Assembly (NCBI GenBank): GCA_002438505.1
Contig: DJPI01000018.1
Location: forward strand, 17,994-81,993
Length of the DNA: 64,000 bases
Source of the DNA: Ruminococcaceae bacterium UBA6416
Lineage (GTDB): Bacteria > Bacillota > Clostridia > Oscillospirales > Acutalibacteraceae
Direction: 5' to 3'
Shown here: positions 49,836-59,936 of the stretch, piece after piece
Position numbering within the stretch: the first letter of the stretch is position 1
Layout: the number at the start of each line of letters is the position of its first letter
Position numbers and translations under genes: made by a program
Notes under the pieces: model-generated
Told to the model about the DNA's origin: nothing
What the model saw: the letters and a program-made list of their open reading frames with translations, nothing else
The model's database searches: none

Positions 49836-51245
49836 ATGGGACTTATCAAAGCGGCAGTCGGCTCCGTTGGCGGCGTTCTTGCCGACCAATGGAAAGAGTT
49901 TTTCTATTGCGATTCACTCGATAAAGAAGTTCTTGCCGTCAAGGGCCAAAAAAGGGTCAGCGGCCGCTCCTCAAACACAAGGGGAAGCAACAATATCATC
50001 ACAAACGGAAGTGGAATTTCCGTTGCGGACGGACAGTGCATGATAATCGTTGACCAGGGAAAGATTGTTGAATACTGCGCAGAGCCGGGCGTTTTTACAT
50101 ATGACGCCTCAACCGAGCCGAGCATCTTTTCCGGTTCACTCGGTGAAAGCGTTAAGCAGACGTTCAAAACGATCGGAAAACGCTTCACCTTCGGCGGCGA
50201 TACCGCAAAGGATCAGCGCGTCTATTACTTCAACACAAAGGAGCTTCTTGACAACAAATTCGGAACCCAGAACCCGATTCCGTTCAAGGTTCGCGATGAT
50301 GACATCAACCTCAATCTCACAATAGGAATCCGCTGCAACGGCGTTTATTCCTACAAAATCATTGACCCGCTGCTCTTCTATACCAACGTCTGCGGCAATA
50401 TGGCCGATGAATACAGAAGAGAGGAGCTTGACTCAACCCTCAAGGGTGAATTCCTCGGCGCTCTTCAGCCGGCGCTCGGAAAGCTTTCCGCAAAGAAGAT
50501 GGATTACACGGAAATTCCGATGTACACAATGGAGCTTGCGGATGAGATGAACAACGTCCTTTCCTCAAAATGGAGCGGTCTGCGCGGCCTTGCAATCGTT
50601 TCAATCGGCATCAACAGCGTCACCGCCTCCGAGGAAGAGGTCAAAAAGATTCAGCGCCTTCAGGAGGCCGCCTCAATGGGCAGCAATCCGTTCACAATGG
50701 CCGGACGTCTCGCCGGAGCTCAGGCTCAGGCAATGGAGGACGCCGCAAACAATCCGAACGGCTCAATGATGGGCTTCATGGGAATGGGCATGGCTCAGCA
50801 GGCCAGCGGAGCAAACATCGGAAGCCTTTATTCAATGGGAATGCAGCAGCAGGCTTCTCAGCAGCCTGCACCGGCGGCCGACCCGAACGCATGGAAATGC
50901 TCCTGCGGCCAAACGGTAAGCGGCAACTTCTGTCCGAACTGCGGCGGAAAGAAGCCCTCCCCGGCTCCGTCTCAAAACACCTGGAAGTGCTCCTGCGGAG
51001 CGGATGTTTCCGGAAACTTCTGCCCCGAATGCGGAGCAAAGAAGCCCGAGGAAAGCGCAGACTGGACCTGCTCATGCGGCACAATCAACAAAGGAAAGTT
51101 CTGCCAAAACTGCGGCGCAAAAAAACCGGAAAAAGCTCCCCTTTATCACTGCAACAAATGCGGCTGGGAACCGTTAGACCCCAAAAATCCGCCCAAGTTC
51201 TGCCCTCAGTGCGGAGATAAATTTGATGAAAACGATATCAGATAA
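49836..51245 (+). CDS. SPFH-domain protein with C-terminal zinc ribbons
   Basis: 469 residues from the ATG at 49836 (GAAGGAGAAAATTCT). Residues 1 to about 290 form an SPFH/band-7-like domain of the YdjI type (MGLIKAAVGSVGGVLADQWK; FKVRDDDINLNLTIGIRCNG). A Met/Gln/Ala-rich linker follows, then four CxCG/CPxCG zinc-ribbon units (from about 375: WKCSCGQTVSGNFCPNCGGK and repeats) to the end. Such proteins probably form membrane-associated rings or scaffolds. They are commonly encoded with TPM-domain and TFIIB-like zinc-ribbon proteins, which follow here. Confidence 0.85.
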   Translation: MGLIKAAVGSVGGVLADQWKEFFYCDSLDKEVLAVKGQKRVSGRSSNTRGSNNIITNGSGISVADGQCMIIVDQGKIVEYCAEPGVFTYDASTEPSIFSGSLGESVKQTFKTIGKRFTFGGDTAKDQRVYYFNTKELLDNKFGTQNPIPFKVRDDDINLNLTIGIRCNGVYSYKIIDPLLFYTNVCGNMADEYRREELDSTLKGEFLGALQPALGKLSAKKMDYTEIPMYTMELADEMNNVLSSKWSGLRGLAIVSIGINSVTASEEEVKKIQRLQEAASMGSNPFTMAGRLAGAQAQAMEDAANNPNGSMMGFMGMGMAQQASGANIGSLYSMGMQQQASQQPAPAADPNAWKCSCGQTVSGNFCPNCGGKKPSPAPSQNTWKCSCGADVSGNFCPECGAKKPEESADWTCSCGTINKGKFCQNCGAKKPEKAPLYHCNKCGWEPLDPKNPPKFCPQCGDKFDENDIR

Positions 51246-51311
51246 CCGCCCGTAAAAATAAAAAATAAAAATAAAGTCGGATTTACGGCTTATATCAAGG
51301 AGGTAAGTATT

Positions 51312-52397
51312 TTGAGCGTATTACAGGAATACAAATGTCCCTGCTGCGGCGGATCGGTCGAATTTGACAGCACGCTTCAAAAAATGAAGTGCCCCTATTG
51401 CGACAGCGAATTCAGCATTGAGGCCCTGAAAAAGCAGGCCGAGGAAAGCGGCGCCGCAAAGGACACTGATGAAATGAACTGGGAAAGCCCGGCGGGTCAG
51501 GAATGGAAGGATGGAGAAACGGACTCAATGCGCGTCTATTTCTGCAAAAGCTGCGGCGGTGAAATCATTGCAGACGAGACAACCGGCGCGACCCACTGCC
51601 CGTACTGCGGAAACCCCGTCATCATGACCGGCAAATTTTCCGGCGCACTCAAACCCGATTATATCATTCCGTTCAAGCTTGACAAAAAAGCGGCGAAGGA
51701 AGCGCTTCTTAAGCACGTCAACTCAAAGCGCTTTGTTCCGAAAATTTTTAAAGACAGCAATCACATTGACGAAATCAAGGGGGTTTATGTTCCGTTCTGG
51801 CTTTTTGATGCCGACTCCTTCGGAGATGTTAATTACACCGCAACAAAAATCCGAGTCTGGAGCGACAGCTCTTATGATTACACGGAAACTTCATATTTCA
51901 AGGTCAGCCGCAGCGGAAGCTTCTCATTTCTGAATGTTCCCGTTGACGGCTCAAAAAAGATGGATGACACCCTCATGGAATCCATTGAGCCGTTCAATTT
52001 CAATGAGGCCGTTGATTTTCAAACCGCATATCTTTCCGGCTATCTTGCCGACAAATATGACATTGATGACAAGCAGAGCATTGAAAGAGCAAACGAACGC
52101 ATTAAAAAAAGCACCGAGCAGGCATTTGCAAAAACCGTTAAGGGCTATTCCTCAGTCTCCGTTGATTCAAGCACCGTTCGGCTTTCAAACGGAAAGGTCA
52201 AATATGCGCTTTATCCCGTCTGGATTTTGAACACAAGCTGCGGCGGAAAGAATTATACCTTTGCAATGAACGGCCAAACCGGAAAGCTCGTTGGCGACCT
52301 TCCGGCAGACAAGAAAAAAATCAACCTTGTAAGAGCTTTCTTTGCCCTCGGATATACGGCGCTTGCAATGCTTGTCACATATTTCATGTACGGTTAA
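51312..52397 (+). CDS. Double zinc-ribbon protein with C-terminal membrane anchor
   Basis: 361 residues from a TTG with strong ribosome binding site AAGGAGGTAAGTATT. Two zinc ribbons (CPCCGG / CPYCDS and CKSCGG / CPYCGN) start the protein, followed by a conserved globular region (IIPFKLDKKAAKEALLKHVN; GVYVPFWLFDAD) and a single membrane segment at the end. It matches the TFIIB-type zinc finger proteins found beside SPFH and TPM genes. The role is unknown; recruitment of the SPFH scaffold to the membrane is an inference. Confidence 0.8.
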   Translation: MSVLQEYKCPCCGGSVEFDSTLQKMKCPYCDSEFSIEALKKQAEESGAAKDTDEMNWESPAGQEWKDGETDSMRVYFCKSCGGEIIADETTGATHCPYCGNPVIMTGKFSGALKPDYIIPFKLDKKAAKEALLKHVNSKRFVPKIFKDSNHIDEIKGVYVPFWLFDADSFGDVNYTATKIRVWSDSSYDYTETSYFKVSRSGSFSFLNVPVDGSKKMDDTLMESIEPFNFNEAVDFQTAYLSGYLADKYDIDDKQSIERANERIKKSTEQAFAKTVKGYSSVSVDSSTVRLSNGKVKYALYPVWILNTSCGGKNYTFAMNGQTGKLVGDLPADKKKINLVRAFFALGYTALAMLVTYFMYG

Positions 52398-52413
52398 GGA
52401 GGGGGGAACAAAG

Positions 52414-53274
52414 ATGAAAAAAAGATTTCTTGCTTTTCTTGCGGCAGTTTTAATGCTTGCCCTTTCAGTCTCCTTCCTCGGCTTTGCGGCGGCCAAAAAG
52501 CCGGAAACAAGACAGGTTCCCCGTCTTGTTGATGAAGCGAACCTCATTGACGCCGCGGACGAAAAGGAGCTTCTTTCAAGTCTTGATTCGCTCAGTGAGC
52601 TTTATCAGTTTGACTTTGTTGCCGCAACGGTTAAATCAACGGGCGGAAAAGACATTGTCGCATTCAGCGATGACTATTTTGATTACAACGGCTTCGGTTA
52701 CGGTGATGACGATTCCGGTGTTGCGCTCATCATCAGCATGGATCCGAGAGTGGTCTATATCAGCGGCTGCGGCGAAGGTACAAAGTATTTTGACTATAAT
52801 GACGCGCAGAACATCATTGACGTTTTTTATTCCGACCTCAAAGCCGGAAATTACGCCTCGGTTGTCAAAACCTTTATCAGCGAGGCGGAAAGCAGAGTTG
52901 ACGCCGGCCGCAACGGTTATTCATATGGCGGCGATTTGGACAGCGGACTTCCGGCGAATGTAAGATTCAGCGTTTTCCTCGGTAACTGGAAAACAACAAT
53001 TCTCATTCCGGTTCTTCTCGGCATTGTTCTTGCCTTCATCACAGTGTCCTTCCTCAAAAGAGGACTCAAGTCCGTCAGAAAAAAGGAGAGCGCTGCGGAT
53101 TATGAGGTTCCCGGCTCTCTGAAGCTCACAAGGAACGAGGATTACTTCCTTTACAGTAACATCAGCCGAACTCGACGAGCACAGGATAACGACTCCGGCT
53201 CCTTCTTCGGCTCGGGCGGCTCACACACAAGCTCCTCCGGAAACAGCCACAGCGGCGGCGGAAGAAGCTTCTGA
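52414..53274 (+). CDS. Secreted/membrane TPM-domain protein
   Basis: 286 residues from the ATG at 52414 (AAGGAGGGGGGAACAAAG). A signal peptide (1-25) leads into a TPM domain (about 33-160: LVDEANLIDAADEKELLSSL, DDSGVALIISMDPRVVYIS). A membrane segment follows (about 195-218) and a Ser/Gly-rich cytoplasmic tail ends GGGRSF. TPM domains act outside the membrane in photosystem repair (Psb32) and in other poorly known roles. It is the third gene of the SPFH cluster. Confidence 0.85.
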   Translation: MKKRFLAFLAAVLMLALSVSFLGFAAAKKPETRQVPRLVDEANLIDAADEKELLSSLDSLSELYQFDFVAATVKSTGGKDIVAFSDDYFDYNGFGYGDDDSGVALIISMDPRVVYISGCGEGTKYFDYNDAQNIIDVFYSDLKAGNYASVVKTFISEAESRVDAGRNGYSYGGDLDSGLPANVRFSVFLGNWKTTILIPVLLGIVLAFITVSFLKRGLKSVRKKESAADYEVPGSLKLTRNEDYFLYSNISRTRRAQDNDSGSFFGSGGSHTSSSGNSHSGGGRSF

Positions 53275-53304
53275 GCAAGAGCCGAATCTCTTTGAACAAC
53301 AGCA

Positions 53305-53345
53305 AACCGGCCGGGTACCGTTTTTGGTGCCCGGCCGGTTTTGAT
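53305..53345. terminator. Strong bidirectional terminator
   Basis: AACCGGCCGGG (53305-53315) / CCCGGCCGGTT (53330-53340) with extra loop pairing; it ends the SPFH cluster and faces the dnaJ end. Confidence 0.9.
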
Positions 53346-53347
53346 TA

Positions 53348-54529
53348 TTATTTGAACCTGTCAAAAAAGCTCTTCTTTTCCTCACCGACGGTTTTTCCGT
53401 CATCAATATTGTTTTTCGGCTTGTTCGGGAGCGAATCATTGAACTGTCTCAAAAGCTCTTTCTGCTTCTGGCTGAGGTTTTTCGGAACGTCAACAATAAT
53501 TCTGACGAACTGGTCGCCCCTGCCCCTTGAGCCGAGCTGCTGAATACCTCTGTTCCTGAAGCGGAAAACCTCTCCCGGCTGAGTACCGGCCGGAAGCTCA
53601 TACTTCACCTTTCCGTCAAGGGTCGGGATATAAAGCGTATCACCGAGAGCCGCCTGAGCAAAGGTTACGGTGAAGTCACACCAGACGTCAAAGCCGTCAC
53701 GTTCAAAGAACGGGTGCGGACGGACATTAATGTTAACTCTCAAATCTCCCGTTGGGCCGCCGTTAACTCCGGCGTTGCCCTTTCCGCGGACGTTGAGCGC
53801 CTGCCTGTCGTCAATACCGGCCGGAATTTCAACCTCAACGGTTGCCGGCTTGCTTTCAAAACCGGTTCCGTGACATTTCTGACACGGGGTTTTGATAATC
53901 TTTCCCTTTCCGCCGCAGGCAGAGCAGGGCTTTGACGTGCTCATCACGCCGAACGGCGTCCTTTGCTGAACATTGACCTGGCCGCTTCCGCCGCAGGTTT
54001 TGCAGGTTTCAACGGTTGTTCCTTTCGCCGCGCCGGTTCCGCCGCAGGCGGAGCAGGTGTCAATTCTTGTTATGTTAATCTTCTTTTTGCAGCCCTTTGC
54101 GGCCTCTTCAAAAGAAAGAGTAATATTCGCCTGAACCGTTGTTCCCTTGCGCGGAGCATTGGGGTTCTGCTGCCTTCCGCCGCCAAAGCCGCCTCCAAAG
54201 CCACCGAACATACTGCCGAGGATATCGCCGAGGTCAAAGTCACCGCCGAAACCGCCGAATCCGCTTCCGCCGCCAAATCCTCCGGTGCCGAAGTTCGGGT
54301 CAACGCCCGCGTGGCCATATTGGTCATAGCGCGCCTTTTTCTGGCTGTCCGAAAGAACCTCATAGGCCTCGTTCGCCTCTTTGAACTTGGCCTCGGCCTC
54401 CTTGTCGCCGGGGTTGAGGTCGGGGTGATATTTTTTTGCAAGCTTGCGGTATGCTTTTTTAATTTCGTCCTCAGACGCGGTTTTGCTCACACCGAGCACT
54501 TCATAATAATCACGCTTGTTTTCTGCCAT
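53348..54529 (-). CDS. dnaJ: Chaperone DnaJ
   Basis: 393 residues: J domain with HPD ([10 protein letters not shown]), a Gly/Phe-rich stretch, four CxxCxGxG zinc motifs ([32 protein letters not shown]) and the C-terminal substrate-binding domain. It stimulates DnaK. Last gene of the HrcA-controlled operon; 91 bp with a stem-loop separate it from dnaK. Confidence 0.97.
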   Translation of the reverse strand: MAENKRDYYEVLGVSKTASEDEIKKAYRKLAKKYHPDLNPGDKEAEAKFKEANEAYEVLSDSQKKARYDQYGHAGVDPNFGTGGFGGGSGFGGFGGDFDLGDILGSMFGGFGGGFGGGRQQNPNAPRKGTTVQANITLSFEEAAKGCKKKINITRIDTCSACGGTGAAKGTTVETCKTCGGSGQVNVQQRTPFGVMSTSKPCSACGGKGKIIKTPCQKCHGTGFESKPATVEVEIPAGIDDRQALNVRGKGNAGVNGGPTGDLRVNINVRPHPFFERDGFDVWCDFTVTFAQAALGDTLYIPTLDGKVKYELPAGTQPGEVFRFRNRGIQQLGSRGRGDQFVRIIVDVPKNLSQKQKELLRQFNDSLPNKPKNNIDDGKTVGEEKKSFFDRFK

Positions 54530-54569
54530 ACATACTTACCTCATGAGTTTTCTCATCTTTAAAACAAGA

Positions 54570-54600
54570 CTTACTATCGCCCGAAAAGGGCGATAGTAAG
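54570..54600. repeat. dnaK-dnaJ intercistronic hairpin
   Basis: Perfect 13-bp stem CTTACTATCGCCC (54570-54582) / GGGCGATAGTAAG (54588-54600) with loop GAAAA. No T-tract follows on the minus strand, so it looks like an mRNA-stability or processing element that lowers dnaJ relative to dnaK, not a terminator. Confidence 0.7.
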
Positions 54601-54620
54601 AACTGCTTTGGTTTTATCGG

Positions 54621-56501
54621 TTAATTGGCGTCCGTAAAGTTTGCATCGGTGTAACCGGCGTCCGTGTAGCCGCCGTTGTTTGCGCCCTGAGCGCCGCCCT
54701 GGTTGAAGTCTGCTCCGTTAAACGGTGCGCCCTGCTGGCCTGCCGCACCCTGTGCGCCGGCCTGAGCCTGAGCCTGCTGATAAAGCTTTTCGGAAATCTT
54801 ATAGAATGCCTGCTGAAGAGCCTCTTTTTCGTTCTTGATGAGGTTCATGTCCTGGCCGTTCAGTGCGTTCTTGAGCGAGTCAATCTTTGACTGAAGGTCT
54901 GCCTTGTCATTTGCGTCAAACTTGTCTCCCTCTTCGGAGATGATCTTTTCGCACTGATAAACCATCTGGTCGGCCTCGTTTCTGGTGTCAACCTCTTCGC
55001 GGCGCTTCTTGTCCTCTTCCGCGAACTGCTCCGCGTCATGAACGGCCTTTTCAATGTCCTCTTTGGACATATTGCTTGAAGATGTGATTGAAATTGACTG
55101 CTCCTTGCCCGTTCCGAGATCCTTTGCGGAAACGTGAACAATGCCGTTTGCATCGATATCAAAGGTTACCTCAATCTGCGGAACACCGCGGCGTGCCGGC
55201 ATAATTCCGTCAAGGCTGAATACGCCGAGAGTTTTGTTGTCCTTTGCAAATTCACGCTCACCCTGAAGAACGTGAACCTCAACGGACGGCTGATTGTCAA
55301 CTGCGGTTGAGAAAATCTGGCTCTTCTTTGTGGGGATAGTGGTGTTTCTTTCAATAACCTTTGTGTTGATTCCGCCCATGGTTTCAATGCCGAGTGAAAG
55401 CGGAGTAACATCAAGAAGCAAAAGTCCCTTAACATCGCCGCCGAGAACGCCGCCCTGAAGGCAGGCGCCGATTGCAACGCATTCATCCGGGTTGATGCCC
55501 TTGAACGGCTCTTTGCCGATGAATTTCTTGATTGCATCATTGACAGCCGGAATTCTTGAAGAACCGCCGACCATGAGAACCTTGTCAATGTCAGAGGTGC
55601 TGAGACCCGAGTCGCTCATTGCCTGGCGAACCGGTCCCATTGTTGCTTCAACAAGGTCTGCGGTGAGCTCATTGAACTTTGCTCTTGTGAGCGTTGCTTC
55701 AAGGTGCTTCGGGCCTGTTGCGTCCGCAGTGATGAACGGAAGGCTGATTGCCGAGGTTGTAACGCCGGAAAGCTCAATCTTTGCTTTTTCGGCCGCTTCC
55801 TTGATTCTCTGCATAGCCATCTTATCCGAGCGCAGGTCAACGCCCTGTTCGGCCTTGAAGTTGTTAACAAGCCAATCCATGATCCTCTGGTCAAAGTCAT
55901 CGCCGCCGAGGTGGTTGTTACCGGCCGTTGCAAGAACCTCCTGAACACCGTCGCCCATTTCAATGATTGAAACGTCGAATGTTCCGCCGCCGAGGTCATA
56001 AACCATAACCTTCTGGTCATCCTCCTTGTCAATGCCGTAAGCAAGAGCTGCGGCCGTTGGCTCGTTGATGATTCTCTTAACGTCAAGACCGGCAATTTTG
56101 CCCGCGTCCTTTGTTGCCTGACGCTGAGCGTCAGTGAAGTATGCCGGAACGGTGATGACCGCCTCGGTAACCTTTTCGCCGAGATATGCCTCGGCGTCCG
56201 CTTTAAGCTTCTGAAGAATCATTGCGGAAATTTCCTGCGGAGTATAATTCTTTCCGTCAATGGTAACGTGATAGTTTGAACCCATCTGACGTTTGATTGA
56301 AGAGATTGTTCTTTCGGGGTTTGTGATGGCCTGCCTTTTTGCAACCTGACCAACAAGTCTTTCACCTGTTTTTGAGAATGCAACAACGGACGGGGTTGTT
56401 CTTGCGCCTTCGGCGTTAGGAATGACAACGGGCTCGCCGCCTTCGATAACTGCTACGCATGAGTTTGTTGTTCCAAGGTCAATACCAATAATCTTTGACA
56501 T
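54621..56501 (-). CDS. dnaK: Chaperone DnaK (Hsp70)
   Basis: 626 residues. [30 protein letters not shown] and [13 protein letters not shown] are the ATPase signatures; the linker, peptide-binding domain (about 380-500) and lid follow. The C-terminal tail is Gly/Ala/Gln-rich and ends in a YTDA repeat instead of the EEVD-like ending. Member of the HrcA operon. Confidence 0.98.
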   Translation of the reverse strand: MSKIIGIDLGTTNSCVAVIEGGEPVVIPNAEGARTTPSVVAFSKTGERLVGQVAKRQAITNPERTISSIKRQMGSNYHVTIDGKNYTPQEISAMILQKLKADAEAYLGEKVTEAVITVPAYFTDAQRQATKDAGKIAGLDVKRIINEPTAAALAYGIDKEDDQKVMVYDLGGGTFDVSIIEMGDGVQEVLATAGNNHLGGDDFDQRIMDWLVNNFKAEQGVDLRSDKMAMQRIKEAAEKAKIELSGVTTSAISLPFITADATGPKHLEATLTRAKFNELTADLVEATMGPVRQAMSDSGLSTSDIDKVLMVGGSSRIPAVNDAIKKFIGKEPFKGINPDECVAIGACLQGGVLGGDVKGLLLLDVTPLSLGIETMGGINTKVIERNTTIPTKKSQIFSTAVDNQPSVEVHVLQGEREFAKDNKTLGVFSLDGIMPARRGVPQIEVTFDIDANGIVHVSAKDLGTGKEQSISITSSSNMSKEDIEKAVHDAEQFAEEDKKRREEVDTRNEADQMVYQCEKIISEEGDKFDANDKADLQSKIDSLKNALNGQDMNLIKNEKEALQQAFYKISEKLYQQAQAQAGAQGAAGQQGAPFNGADFNQGGAQGANNGGYTDAGYTDANFTDAN

Positions 56502-56588
56502 AATTTATTCCTCCAATTTAATGTAAAATTTTAAAATTAATATATATGAAAAACCTTAAATAATTCTCAAGGTCTTTCTGTCTGAAAA

Positions 56589-57173
56589 TCAGTTCGCAAC
56601 CTGAACCATTGCAGGTCTGAGAATTCTGTCTCCAAGGCGATATCCCTTTGAAAAAACCTGAGCAATGACGTTTTCGCCAAGGGATTCGTCCTCGGTGTGC
56701 ATAACACCGTTGTGGATGTTCGGGTCAAAAGAATCGCCCTTTTCGCCAAAAGCTTCAACGCCGAGCTTTTTGAGTGTTTCGCAAAAGCTTGAGTAAATCA
56801 TTTCAACGCCCTTTTTATAGCTTTCAAGGTCGGTGTCACCGGCGTTCATTGCGCGTTCAAAATTATCAAGCACTCCGAGCAGCTCTTTGAGGCAGTCCGC
56901 TTTTGAGTCGCCATAGGCAGCCTCCTTTTCCCTTGCGGTGCGCTTTCTGTAGTTATCATATTCCGCGAGGGTGCGGATATGAGCCTCCTTTGCGGCGGCA
57001 AGCTCTTTTTCAAGCTTTTCGGTTTTGCTTTCATGCTTTTTTTCGCTCTTTTTGCCCTCGTCTTTTTTCTTTTCTGAAGAGGTTTTTTCCTCCGCCGCAG
57101 CCGCTGCGGTTTTTTCGGTTTCCGTTTCGGGCTGCTTTTTTTCGGCCGCCTCTTCTTTTTTTGTCTTAGCCAT
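56589..57173 (-). CDS. grpE: Nucleotide exchange factor GrpE
   Basis: 194 residues from the ATG at 57173 (GGAGGACAGCA), overlapping hrcA by 8 bp. A charged, Ala/Glu/Lys-rich N-terminus (1-65) leads into the coiled coil (LAEYDNYRKRTAREKEAAYG) and the beta domain (GDSFDPNIHNGVMHTED, GYRLGDRILRPAMVQVA). It exchanges ADP on DnaK. Confidence 0.96.
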   Translation of the reverse strand: MAKTKKEEAAEKKQPETETEKTAAAAAEEKTSSEKKKDEGKKSEKKHESKTEKLEKELAAAKEAHIRTLAEYDNYRKRTAREKEAAYGDSKADCLKELLGVLDNFERAMNAGDTDLESYKKGVEMIYSSFCETLKKLGVEAFGEKGDSFDPNIHNGVMHTEDESLGENVIAQVFSKGYRLGDRILRPAMVQVAN

Positions 57174-58224
57174 TGCTGTCCTCCTTCGGCGGCACTGAGC
57201 CGTCATCAAATGTATCTGTGAGCATTTTGCTCACAAGCTCGGTCAAATATTCAATTCCGGGAATCAGCTTTGCGTAATCAAGCCTTGTCGGTCCGATGAT
57301 TCCGATGGCGCCCGTTTCATGACCGCGGATGTTATAGCGTGAAATGATCATGCTGGTGTTTTCAAGCTGGCGGAACATATTTTCCTTTCCGATCGTCACA
57401 CAAAGCGAACCCTTGTTTGCGGAAACGGCGCGCTCAAGCTTTTCATCCTCGTCAAAGAACTGCATCATTTCAAAAACATTATCGCCCAGCTCTCTGTGGT
57501 GAAGAAGATTCTGTTCACCCTCAAGGTGAATTTCCGCCTGAACGGCTTTTGAAGCAATGTCTGCAAGATATGAAAACAGCGAGATCATTGAAAGCGCACC
57601 GGCACCGAGCGATGCAACAAGCGTTTGAATCATGACCGTTCCGATGTCACTGACAGGACGGCCGATGAAGGTTTCTTCAACGATGCGGTAAAAGTTTGTG
57701 ACCATCTGGGGCGTAAGCTCGGTATCCGTCCGGCAGATTCCGTTTTTGATGATTCCGGACGAGGTGATGAGAACAATCATTGCAAGATGCGTTCCAACGG
57801 GGATAAGCTCAATTTTTTTGACTATTGCGCCCTCATCGGTCGGCGTTGTTGCAATGGACGCGCAGTCCGTCATTTTTGCAAGCAGCTCGCCCGCCTTTCC
57901 GAGAAGCTTTTCCGGGTTTCCGGAAAAACGCTCAAGCTGAGCTTTAAGGCTTTCGCGTTCATCCTCTGAAAGCTCATCGGGCTTCATGAGGTGGTCAATA
58001 TAATAGCGGTAGCCTTTTTGCGAGGGGATGCGCCCGGCGGAGGTATGCGGCTGATCAAGCAGCCCCATTTCCGCAAGCTCGCTCATTTCGTTTCTTATTG
58101 TTGCGGAAGAAACGGAGATCGGAAGCGCGCTCATCAAAAACTTTGAACCAACCGGCTCACCGGTCTTGATGTAATGTTCAACAACGGCGGAAAGGATCAT
58201 TTCCTTCCTTTTTCCAAGCTCCAT
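57166..58224 (-). CDS. hrcA: Heat-inducible transcription repressor HrcA
   Basis: 352 residues. LGKRKEMILSAVVEHYIKTG and SATIRNEMSELAEMGLLDQP form the winged-helix part; HTSAGRIPSQKGYRYYIDHL follows. It binds CIRCE, which lies 23 bp upstream of its start, and needs GroEL to remain active. First gene of the operon. Confidence 0.97.
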   Translation of the reverse strand: MELGKRKEMILSAVVEHYIKTGEPVGSKFLMSALPISVSSATIRNEMSELAEMGLLDQPHTSAGRIPSQKGYRYYIDHLMKPDELSEDERESLKAQLERFSGNPEKLLGKAGELLAKMTDCASIATTPTDEGAIVKKIELIPVGTHLAMIVLITSSGIIKNGICRTDTELTPQMVTNFYRIVEETFIGRPVSDIGTVMIQTLVASLGAGALSMISLFSYLADIASKAVQAEIHLEGEQNLLHHRELGDNVFEMMQFFDEDEKLERAVSANKGSLCVTIGKENMFRQLENTSMIISRYNIRGHETGAIGIIGPTRLDYAKLIPGIEYLTELVSKMLTDTFDDGSVPPKEDSNG

Positions 58225-58247
58225 GTCTTCGCCTCCTTAGCTATGAT

Positions 58248-58274
58248 TTAGCACTCACAACGTCCGAGTGCTAA
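58248..58274 (-). promoter_or_regulatory. CIRCE operator
   Basis: TTAGCACTC (58248-58256), 9-bp spacer, GAGTGCTAA (58266-58274): a perfect match to the HrcA-binding consensus. Confidence 0.98.
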
Positions 58275-58410
58275 TCACTGTCATTAATATACAACCTCTG
58301 CTAACAAAAGTCAAGGGTTTTTCAAAAAAAATTTAAGAAAAATCAAAAAAAATATCGGACGCCTTGAAAGAGGAACAAAGCGTCCGATTGTTTATACAAT
58401 ATATTATATA

Positions 58411-59361
58411 TTATGCAAGGGATGCCGCACGTTCTTCAATGAGCAAAGAGAGCCGCTCTTTCATTGCGTTTGGCAGCAAGGATTCGCCGCACATTGAAAT
58501 AAAAATATCTTTCTTCTTAACAAGATTCGCAATCATCTTTTCGGCCGAAACGCGCGAAAGGCCGCAGCCTTCCGCAAAAACAAGGAAATCCTTTTTGCGT
58601 ATATTGGTTTTTTCCCCGTTCATCGCAAGCGCAAGCTGCTCCTTGTCCTCCGGCATTATCACATTCACAAAAAGCAGGTCATATGCCGGTGAAAGAACAT
58701 ATTCTCCACTTTCCTCACCGGTCTCAATGAATGAAAAGTTTTTCAGATGCATATCCGAGTTGCCAATAATAAAGGAAAACACAAGTCTCAAAAAGAACTC
58801 CGTCATGTCAAGACCGCTGCGGCTTGAATACCGCCTGATAACCTTTGCGCAGCGTTCATATGAGCCTTTATACTTATCCTGAGTGAGGCGAAAATCAAGC
58901 TGACAAAAATCTTCCATTGCAAGCATTTTTATCCGTCCGTCTTCAAACACTCTGTCAATGCGCTTTGTGATATACGCATATGTTCCGTTTCCCTCTATCA
59001 GTGCGTGCGGAACAACGGAAATTCCGGCTTTTTCCGCCATGGACATTGCAAGATTCTCCGCCTGAGGCAAGGCCTCAAAATCCGGAACCTGCGGTTTGAG
59101 AATATACCCAGTCGGATAATTGACAAGCGTGAGCCTCGGCTTTGTTCCGTTTTCTGAAAGCAAATTGAGCAAAAGCTTTTTTTGAACGCCCGGAACGGTA
59201 TAGCCCATTGAGGTTGTTTCTTTTGCAAGTTCTTCAAGTGTGCCGTTGTCAATTTCAATTTTTGGCATTGAAGAAACGCCGAAGAAGCTTTTAATGCAGG
59301 CTTTGTGCCACCCATTTTCGCCGCCGTTCTTCAGCTCTTTTCCGCAGCACAAGCACTTCAT
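58411..59361 (-). CDS. hipT: HipT/HipA-type serine/threonine kinase toxin
   Basis: 316 residues from the ATG at 59361, overlapping the previous gene in ATGA. An N-terminal zinc-binding motif (CLCCGKE with His19 and Cys22) precedes the HipA-type kinase: glycine-rich loop TVPGVQKKLLL (about 55-65), Lys in TGYILKP, catalytic GNSDMHLKN (Asp203, Asn208) and Mg-binding Asp228 in SPAYDLL. The HipA N-terminal subdomain is missing here and is encoded separately, as in the HipBST systems where HipT phosphorylates tryptophanyl-tRNA synthetase. The target here is unknown. Confidence 0.85.
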   Translation of the reverse strand: MKCLCCGKELKNGGENGWHKACIKSFFGVSSMPKIEIDNGTLEELAKETTSMGYTVPGVQKKLLLNLLSENGTKPRLTLVNYPTGYILKPQVPDFEALPQAENLAMSMAEKAGISVVPHALIEGNGTYAYITKRIDRVFEDGRIKMLAMEDFCQLDFRLTQDKYKGSYERCAKVIRRYSSRSGLDMTEFFLRLVFSFIIGNSDMHLKNFSFIETGEESGEYVLSPAYDLLFVNVIMPEDKEQLALAMNGEKTNIRKKDFLVFAEGCGLSRVSAEKMIANLVKKKDIFISMCGESLLPNAMKERLSLLIEERAASLA

Positions 59362-59687
59362 TCTTTCTCCCTCCTTATTCCGACATTTCCGATTCCATCC
59401 CTGCAAGCAACAAGCAGCAGACCGAATCTGTCCTTTGGATCAACCTTCCAGTTCCGGCTGACAACGCCCAGAAGCCATCCCTCAGGAATAAGCCCATCAA
59501 AAAAGGAAAAAAGTGTTTTTGATTCATATGTTTCTTCTGACAGCGGAATTGTGAGCGAAACCGCGCTTGCGTTTTTGCTTTTAAGATATGAAGCGTCATA
59601 TCCGAAAGAATAGCCCTCATCAGTCTCGCACAGCTCACCGGCAAAAATTCCCCGAACATAAACATAGGCCGTTCTGAAAACCTCCAT
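59358..59687 (-). CDS. hipS: HipS-like protein (separate HipA N-terminal subdomain)
   Basis: 109 residues from the ATG at 59687, which overlaps the hipB stop in TGATG. YVYVRGIFAGELCETDEGYS, the SLTIPLSE block, FFDGLIPEGW and RFGLLLVACRDGIGNVGI are the conserved parts of the HipA N-subdomain 1. In HipBST this small protein, and not HipB, neutralises the kinase. The separate coding is complete, with no sign of frameshift. Confidence 0.82.
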   Translation of the reverse strand: MEVFRTAYVYVRGIFAGELCETDEGYSFGYDASYLKSKNASAVSLTIPLSEETYESKTLFSFFDGLIPEGWLLGVVSRNWKVDPKDRFGLLLVACRDGIGNVGIRREKE

Positions 59688-59899
59688 CACTCTTTCTCCT
59701 TCCTGCCCGGAACGGCCTCCATATCGAACATTGAAAGCGCAATATTAACTTTGTCCATGCGCACGGTTTCCTTTCCCTGTTCAAGTTCACGAACAAAGCG
59801 CAGTCCAAGGCCGGAGCGCAGAGCAAATTCCTCCTGCGTAAGACCGGCGGCCTTCCGGTTGGTTTTAATGAATTCGGCAATTTTGTTCATAGTTACCAT
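59687..59899 (-). CDS. hipB: HipB-like XRE DNA-binding protein
   Basis: 70 residues (or 67 from an ATG at 59890). The HTH is IKTNRKAAGLTQEEFALRSG, then LRFVRELEQGKETVRMD. HipB proteins bind palindromic operators upstream of their operon; an array of TATACCC palindromes lies immediately upstream at 59937-60120. It would repress the hipBST operon together with its partners. Confidence 0.88.
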   Translation of the reverse strand: MVTMNKIAEFIKTNRKAAGLTQEEFALRSGLGLRFVRELEQGKETVRMDKVNIALSMFDMEAVPGRKEKE

Positions 59900-59936
59900 A
59901 GCCCTTCCGAATGAAATGCAGTACGCAAGATTATGT

